64,000 nt of DNA from Verrucomicrobiaceae bacterium (GTDB lineage: Bacteria; Verrucomicrobiota; Verrucomicrobiia; Verrucomicrobiales; Verrucomicrobiaceae), in assembly GCA_024232965.1 (NCBI GenBank), contig JACKQF010000002.1, positions 310,001-374,000 on the forward strand. The letters run 5' to 3'. The notes beneath the pieces were generated by a model, which saw nothing but the letters and a program-made list of their open reading frames with translations, did no database searches and was not told the origin of the DNA. Each line of letters opens with the position of its first letter. The first letter of the stretch is position 1. The position numbers were made by a program, and so were the translations under genes. Positions 59,757-64,000 of the stretch are shown in pieces.

Positions 59757-61160
59757 TTATTTCGCCGGATACAAATGATCTGCCAGACGGTCACCTTGGT
59801 CTTTCAACCAGTCACGCAACCGCGTCAGCATTTGCTGCCGCCTTTCAGTCTGGGCAGGATCCGCCGATAGATCATGAAGCTCGTCAGGGTCCGCCTGTAG
59901 ATCAAAGAGCTGGGTCTTCCCGACCTGCGGGTAAACTATGAGCTTCCAGCGATCATCACGGATCATGCGCTGTGTGTCGGTGAAGTAGCCTATTATCTCC
60001 TCCCGCAGCCGGTCTTTTTCACCGCGAATCACTGGCAGAAGGCTCAGGCCCTGGACGGTATCCGGCACCTCCAGCCCTGCCACGCCGCAGAAGGTGGGAA
60101 AGAGATCCCGCAGGTAGCAGAGTGCTGCCTTTTCCTGACCGAGCGGGATGCCAGGCCCGGCTAGGATGAGGGGGACTCGGCTGGTGTGCTCGTATTGATT
60201 TTGTTTTCCCAGCAGCCCATGACTCCCCATCGCAAGCCCTTGGTCACTGGTGTAAACGACGAGGGTGTTTTCCAGCTGACCCGCTGCCTCCAGCGCCGCG
60301 ATCATGCGACCGACCTGTGCATCGACATCGCTGATCAGCGCATAATAGTGTTCGAGTTCCACCTTCACCGCCTCTGGCATGCGGGGGCGTGGCAGGAGTA
60401 GTTCGTCGCGACCATCGATATTGCCATGATCAAAGGGATGCTGCGGCGCGAAGTTCCTTGGCAAAGGCAGTGACGCGGGCGGATAGGCGGTCTCCCATCC
60501 AGGTGGCATCAACCGTGGATCGTGTGGCGCGGTGAAATTCACGTGCAGGAAAAAGGGCCCCTTCCCCGCAGCCTCGGCAATCACCGATACCGCCGCATCG
60601 CCAATGTGGCGCGAGGTCGCAGGCTGTAGGCCCACGCCTTTATCGAGCTCCACTTTTCCATCATCGGTCTTGAAGGTCCAGCCTTTGTAGCCCGTCAGCG
60701 GATGCCCACGCTCATCGAGCTCCGGCGTCACGTAGCCCTTGGCACCGCCGCTGGAGTAGAGCCCGCGCGTTGTCTCATAGCCGCGCTGCTTTGGCTGGCC
60801 ATCATTGTGCCACTTCCCGGTGTACCAAGTGTGGTAGCCGCCCGCTCGCAAGGTCGCTGCCAAGGTCTTCAACTCTGGATTGATCGCACCACCCGGATAC
60901 GAAGGCAGCGCCCGAAAGGCGCAGCAACCTGTCAGGATCTCTGCACGACTGACATGGCAGATCGGATAGGCGGCGTGAGCGTGGGAAAAAACCACCCCAC
61001 GTGCGGAGAGACGGTCAAGGTTCGGCGTCTGGATCACCGCATTGCCCAGAGCATGAATCGTGTCTGGCCGCTGATCGTCCGCGACGATGAAGAGGATATT
61101 CGGCGGCGCGGCGTCTGCCCAAGTGAGGGCACAGAACAAGGCAAGGTAAACTCGGAGCAT
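59757..61160 (-). CDS. secreted sulfatase with variant CxVSR active site
   Basis: 467 residues from the ATG at 61160, which starts a signal peptide (LRVYLALFCALTWADA); the frame is open for another 67 codons upstream but that stretch overlaps the preceding gene. Metal-binding FIVADDQRPDT near 24-34. The active-site motif is ICHVSRAEILTG: Cys at 68 is present, but the usual Pro two residues on is Val. YTSDQGLAMGSHGLLGKQNQYEH and LYDLxxDPxE-like LFDLQADPDELHDL are typical of the choline-/iduronate-sulfatase branch. Third gene of an operon after the haloperoxidase and epimerase genes. Confidence 0.9.
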   Translation of the reverse strand: MLRVYLALFCALTWADAAPPNILFIVADDQRPDTIHALGNAVIQTPNLDRLSARGVVFSHAHAAYPICHVSRAEILTGCCAFRALPSYPGGAINPELKTLAATLRAGGYHTWYTGKWHNDGQPKQRGYETTRGLYSSGGAKGYVTPELDERGHPLTGYKGWTFKTDDGKVELDKGVGLQPATSRHIGDAAVSVIAEAAGKGPFFLHVNFTAPHDPRLMPPGWETAYPPASLPLPRNFAPQHPFDHGNIDGRDELLLPRPRMPEAVKVELEHYYALISDVDAQVGRMIAALEAAGQLENTLVVYTSDQGLAMGSHGLLGKQNQYEHTSRVPLILAGPGIPLGQEKAALCYLRDLFPTFCGVAGLEVPDTVQGLSLLPVIRGEKDRLREEIIGYFTDTQRMIRDDRWKLIVYPQVGKTQLFDLQADPDELHDLSADPAQTERRQQMLTRLRDWLKDQGDRLADHLYPAK

Positions 61161-61192
61161 GACAGCGAAGGAAACGCTGCCGCACGCAACCG

Positions 61193-62374
61193 TCATGCAT
61201 CCGTCTCGCCCAGCAACCGCTGGCAGTACCAGAGCATGCGCGGCAGATGGAAGGGCCCTTTGAAGAGATTTCCTTTGGCAGGCTGCGAGACCGTTCCATC
61301 GCGGTGAAGATAGCCATACCACTCGCCATGCTCCGCATCGGGAAAGTGGCGGAAGCTCCACTCATGCACCTGCCGATGCCAATGAGCGTATTTGTCCGCA
61401 CCGGTCAGCTTCCACGCCAGCGCTGTGGCGATGATGCCCTCGCAATGCGGCCACCAGAATTTCATGTCGTGCCAGTACTCCTGCACCGGTCTTCCGTGCA
61501 GATCTCTAAAATAGAAAAGGCCGCCGTGCTCCTCATCCCAACCCCTCGCCCACATCGCATCGAGGATCTGGCAACCGAAGGAGATCAACTCCGAATCCTC
61601 ACGAATCCTACCCTCATGCATGATGAACCACGCGCACTCGATGGCATGCCCTGGGTTCAGTGTGCGTCCGTCGATGTGATCCAAAACCCCACCTTCAGGC
61701 GTCACGACCTCCATCAAGGCATCGAGGTCTTCTTTGAAGAAATCCCGCCTGAGTTCCGCTATGAAACCATCGATCCACTCCGAGCAACTGCGACCATCAA
61801 TGGTCACGTCACCCAGATTCTCGCGAAGCTCTTGCGCCGTGACGATGCCCATCATCAGCGGCCCGATTCCCTTCATCGGGCGGGTCGGCTCATACTTTGC
61901 GGGCGTTGCACCTGGGGTGAAACTGTAATGGAGGAACGATCGATAGCAGCGCACTGCGTCCTCTTTGCACATCGCATCACCCGAAGCGCGTGTATGCGCA
62001 GCGAAGGCGATCGCGGCAAAGCACTCGCTGAAGGCATAGCGTCGCATCCGCAGCGGCAGACCTTCCCGCGTCACGGAAAAGTACATCTTCCCATCGGGCG
62101 CAAAGCAATGGGCACGCAAAAAGGTGACGCACGACTGCGCCGCAGCCAGCCACTCGTCGCGAGGCTCCACCGTATTGAAAAGCGTCGCAAACATCCAACC
62201 TGCCCGCCCCTGGAACCACACACTTTTGTCGGAATCCAGCAGGCTACCATCACGATCCAAAGCGGTCAGAATGCCCCCGTGCTCAGCGTCCAAGCCATGC
62301 CGCAACCAGAACGGCATCACATCATCGAGCAATGTGCTGCGATAGAAGCTGGCGGCGTTTGGAAGCAATTCCAT
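61193..62374 (-). CDS. AGE-family (N-acylglucosamine 2-epimerase-like) sugar epimerase
   Basis: 393 residues from the ATG at 62374, 14 bases after the upstream stop; an in-frame start at 62410 would overlap that gene. An (alpha/alpha)6 barrel with the family blocks DAEHGGILTALDRDGSLLDSDKSVWFQGRAGWMFA, YAFSECFAAIAFA, NPGHAIECAWFIMHE (catalytic His), GLFYFRDLHGRP, and KFWWPHCEGIIATALAW (second catalytic His). No signal peptide. Converts GlcNAc/ManNAc or related hexoses. Between a haloperoxidase-like gene and a sulfatase, it points to use of an amino or sulfated sugar. Confidence 0.9.
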   Translation of the reverse strand: MELLPNAASFYRSTLLDDVMPFWLRHGLDAEHGGILTALDRDGSLLDSDKSVWFQGRAGWMFATLFNTVEPRDEWLAAAQSCVTFLRAHCFAPDGKMYFSVTREGLPLRMRRYAFSECFAAIAFAAHTRASGDAMCKEDAVRCYRSFLHYSFTPGATPAKYEPTRPMKGIGPLMMGIVTAQELRENLGDVTIDGRSCSEWIDGFIAELRRDFFKEDLDALMEVVTPEGGVLDHIDGRTLNPGHAIECAWFIMHEGRIREDSELISFGCQILDAMWARGWDEEHGGLFYFRDLHGRPVQEYWHDMKFWWPHCEGIIATALAWKLTGADKYAHWHRQVHEWSFRHFPDAEHGEWYGYLHRDGTVSQPAKGNLFKGPFHLPRMLWYCQRLLGETDA

Positions 62375-62388
62375 GGGAGTCCCCTGCG

Positions 62389-64000
62389 CTATGGCGAGAC
62401 CGCATCCCAATAGACCCGGTAGAATTTCGCCGGACCTGAGGCACTGGGATCAGTGAAGGTGATCGTGGTATCGGTCGCCTGCGCGTCGGTCGTCACGTTC
62501 GTCCATGCGATCAAGTTTGTGCTGGACTGAAGCCGATAAAAGAGGCCCCTCCGAGCGGGAGCCGTCACCACAGCGCTACCATTCCCTTGGTAGGCTACCG
62601 TCGGGACGACAGTGTCGTTCAGGATGCTCCCATCCCAATACTTTTGTGCCATCGTCCAGACATGCTGACCGCACTGGCTGCCGATGATGCGCCCTGGCAA
62701 ATCATCCTCCTGCGGATGAATTCCGCCAAAGCGGCGCGAGAGCCCCGCCTGATCCGCCGCATCAAAATACGTTCCCCATTGCAAGTCGACCGTTTGGCTG
62801 GGGCCACGCTCAAACACCAGATACGTATTGGCTGGGGCCGTGAAATGATCGATGCCGCCTGGGAAAAAGGGTGAACCAGTAATAGCCGCCAAAACCTCCG
62901 CTGCGGCGCGGCTGAACGTGCTGTGGCCAGAGATGTAACCTGGAAAGGCCGGGGTATTAAAGGTCTGGCGCTGATAGGGCAACCAATCGATGCCACGAAT
63001 CCATCGCACAGGACTGGTCTGCGTGGCACGATCCGATGGCTCGCCCGGCCAAGCAAACACTGCGATCTGGCCCACGCTACCGACTCCCGCATGACGCTCG
63101 CCAGGGGCTGAAGATTGGGCGGTGATGACCTCGCAAACTCCCGGCTCAAGTGGGATACCTTCAACGTTGTAGGAAGGGCCAAAAGGATCCGACGACTGCC
63201 CCTTGCTGCACATGTAGCGGATCATGGTGACAGGACGTGGGCTTTCGTAGTAGCGCTTGACGCCCCAGGCAGCACAGGCCGCGTCATGGGTTGAGGCACT
63301 GACGGCAAAGTAGGTCTTCACGTCCCACTCCAGATCATCGACGATGGGACCCACACCACCGATTCGCTTTTGGGTCAGCGGGTGATCTGCCACTTCGTTG
63401 GCCAAGACATGCCAGTGGCCAGGAGGAGTCTCTGAGTCAGGGCCGTCCGCCCAAAACTCCGCCAGCACGCGAGCGAAATCGCCCAGCTTGATGATGTTGG
63501 GCGCATACGGTTGACCCGTGGCTGGGTTGAGCGCGTGGCCCGTGCCATCCTCATGTCCTAGCTCGTTGTTACCCCAGGCTCCGGGGGAAATATCGATCAA
63601 CTGCGTGCTATTGAGCTGGCTGCTCTTGCGCAACACGTCAAAGGCCTGCGCCTTGTATTCGGCATCGGTGGCAGTGCCTAGTTTTGATGGAGGACCTGGA
63701 TCGATCCAGGGCACGCTCGGATTCGGGCGAATGTGGGCAAAGGGCGCGGTGCCCAACCAGGTCGCACCCACATACTTTTGAATCAGATCTGCCTGCAATC
63801 CGTTCTGCGTGAAGGCGGCATCGAAGGCCAGTGGCTGCCAGCGGTTCGGGTCCGTGCCAACAGGAACCCCCTGCCCCTGAGGCACGCCATTCAGCAGCAC
63901 GATCATGGGCGGCTGTGGATTCGAATAAGTCGGGTCCAGATAGTTTCCTGCTTGATTGGATCCATCTGTCAGACCCCAAGCGAGGATCGCCTCCGCGATG
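62389..64000 (-). CDS. vanadium-dependent haloperoxidase/PAP2-like protein, 5' end outside the window
   Basis: The frame is open to the window edge, so the N-terminus (and any signal peptide) is missing; at least 536 residues are visible. All three vanadate/phosphate-binding motifs of the family are present: K-x6-RP (KRYYESPRP, near 63232-63258), SGH (ISGHSTFSRAAAE, near 62925) and SR-x5-H-x3-D (SRRFGGIHPQED, near 62735), with the axial His. It may oxidise halides or hydrolyse phosphate esters. The last 75 residues form the verrucomicrobial C-terminal module FYRLQSSTNLIAWTNV. Lies just upstream of the epimerase (14 bases). Confidence 0.88.
   Translation of the reverse strand, partial: IAEAILAWGLTDGSNQAGNYLDPTYSNPQPPMIVLLNGVPQGQGVPVGTDPNRWQPLAFDAAFTQNGLQADLIQKYVGATWLGTAPFAHIRPNPSVPWIDPGPPSKLGTATDAEYKAQAFDVLRKSSQLNSTQLIDISPGAWGNNELGHEDGTGHALNPATGQPYAPNIIKLGDFARVLAEFWADGPDSETPPGHWHVLANEVADHPLTQKRIGGVGPIVDDLEWDVKTYFAVSASTHDAACAAWGVKRYYESPRPVTMIRYMCSKGQSSDPFGPSYNVEGIPLEPGVCEVITAQSSAPGERHAGVGSVGQIAVFAWPGEPSDRATQTSPVRWIRGIDWLPYQRQTFNTPAFPGYISGHSTFSRAAAEVLAAITGSPFFPGGIDHFTAPANTYLVFERGPSQTVDLQWGTYFDAADQAGLSRRFGGIHPQEDDLPGRIIGSQCGQHVWTMAQKYWDGSILNDTVVPTVAYQGNGSAVVTAPARRGLFYRLQSSTNLIAWTNVTTDAQATDTTITFTDPSASGPAKFYRVYWDAVSP

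Overview
The window looks like a chromosomal segment of a Verrucomicrobiota bacterium, probably near Prosthecobacter/Verrucomicrobium. I base this on gene content: secreted sulfatases with Gly-Lys tails, a DUF1549/DUF1553 cytochrome, a giant ThuA/PVC-type dehydrogenase/haem protein, Tat-exported Gfo/Idh/MocA, SMP-30 and xylose-isomerase-like proteins, and prepilin-like proteins with the PIG(K/M)NNRGGLI motif. MurE carries the DNPR motif expected for meso-diaminopimelate peptidoglycan, and the cell envelope is Gram-negative (RND efflux system, outer-membrane lipoprotein).

Layout. 1-8.7 kb (+): end of apt, then glnD translationally coupled to a complete RND efflux operon (adaptor, pump, outer-membrane factor). 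8.7-19.2 kb: mixed exported and metabolic genes (methyltransferase, unknown exported protein, DUF4282 protein, planctomycete-type cytochrome, esterase, sugar isomerase-like protein, MFS transporter) and two paralogous prepilin-like genes, one of which has lost its prepilin signal. 19.4-22.7 kb: a near-consensus promoter and ppdK, whose 3' end runs in frame into a histone-H1-like Ala/Lys/Pro tail that also has its own ribosome-binding site and ATG. 24.1-36.4 kb (-): a tight division/cell-wall cluster, rsmH-ftsL-like-ftsI-murE-murF-mraY-murD-LysM gene-ftsW-murG. 36.8-42.7 kb: lactonase-like gene, class V aminotransferase, RelE-like protein, and a two-component system with a FixL-like PAS domain next to a tandem universal stress protein. 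42.9-47.8 kb: a 1629-residue exported multidomain protein.

47.9-55.4 kb is the most unusual part. It holds small unrelated genes of unknown or HNH/zinc-ribbon type. Two 93-bp integron attC-like sites (about 80% identical, with paired R''/R' and L''/L' boxes, 5-nt spacers and a one-base bulge) separate gene units. Three copies of a 39-bp promoter-like element (invariant first 15 bases, TTGACC, 17-nt spacer) precede groups of genes. A 41-bp minisatellite lies beside the third copy. No integrase gene is visible. I read this as an integrase-less cassette array (CALIN-like), possibly built from three promoter-plus-cassette modules. The repeats are seen directly; their function is inference.

55.8-64 kb (-): two sulfatases, a REP-like palindrome, a small exported Cys-rich protein, then a vanadium-haloperoxidase-like protein (cut by the window end), an AGE-family epimerase and a third sulfatase in one likely operon, suggesting use of sulfated polysaccharides.
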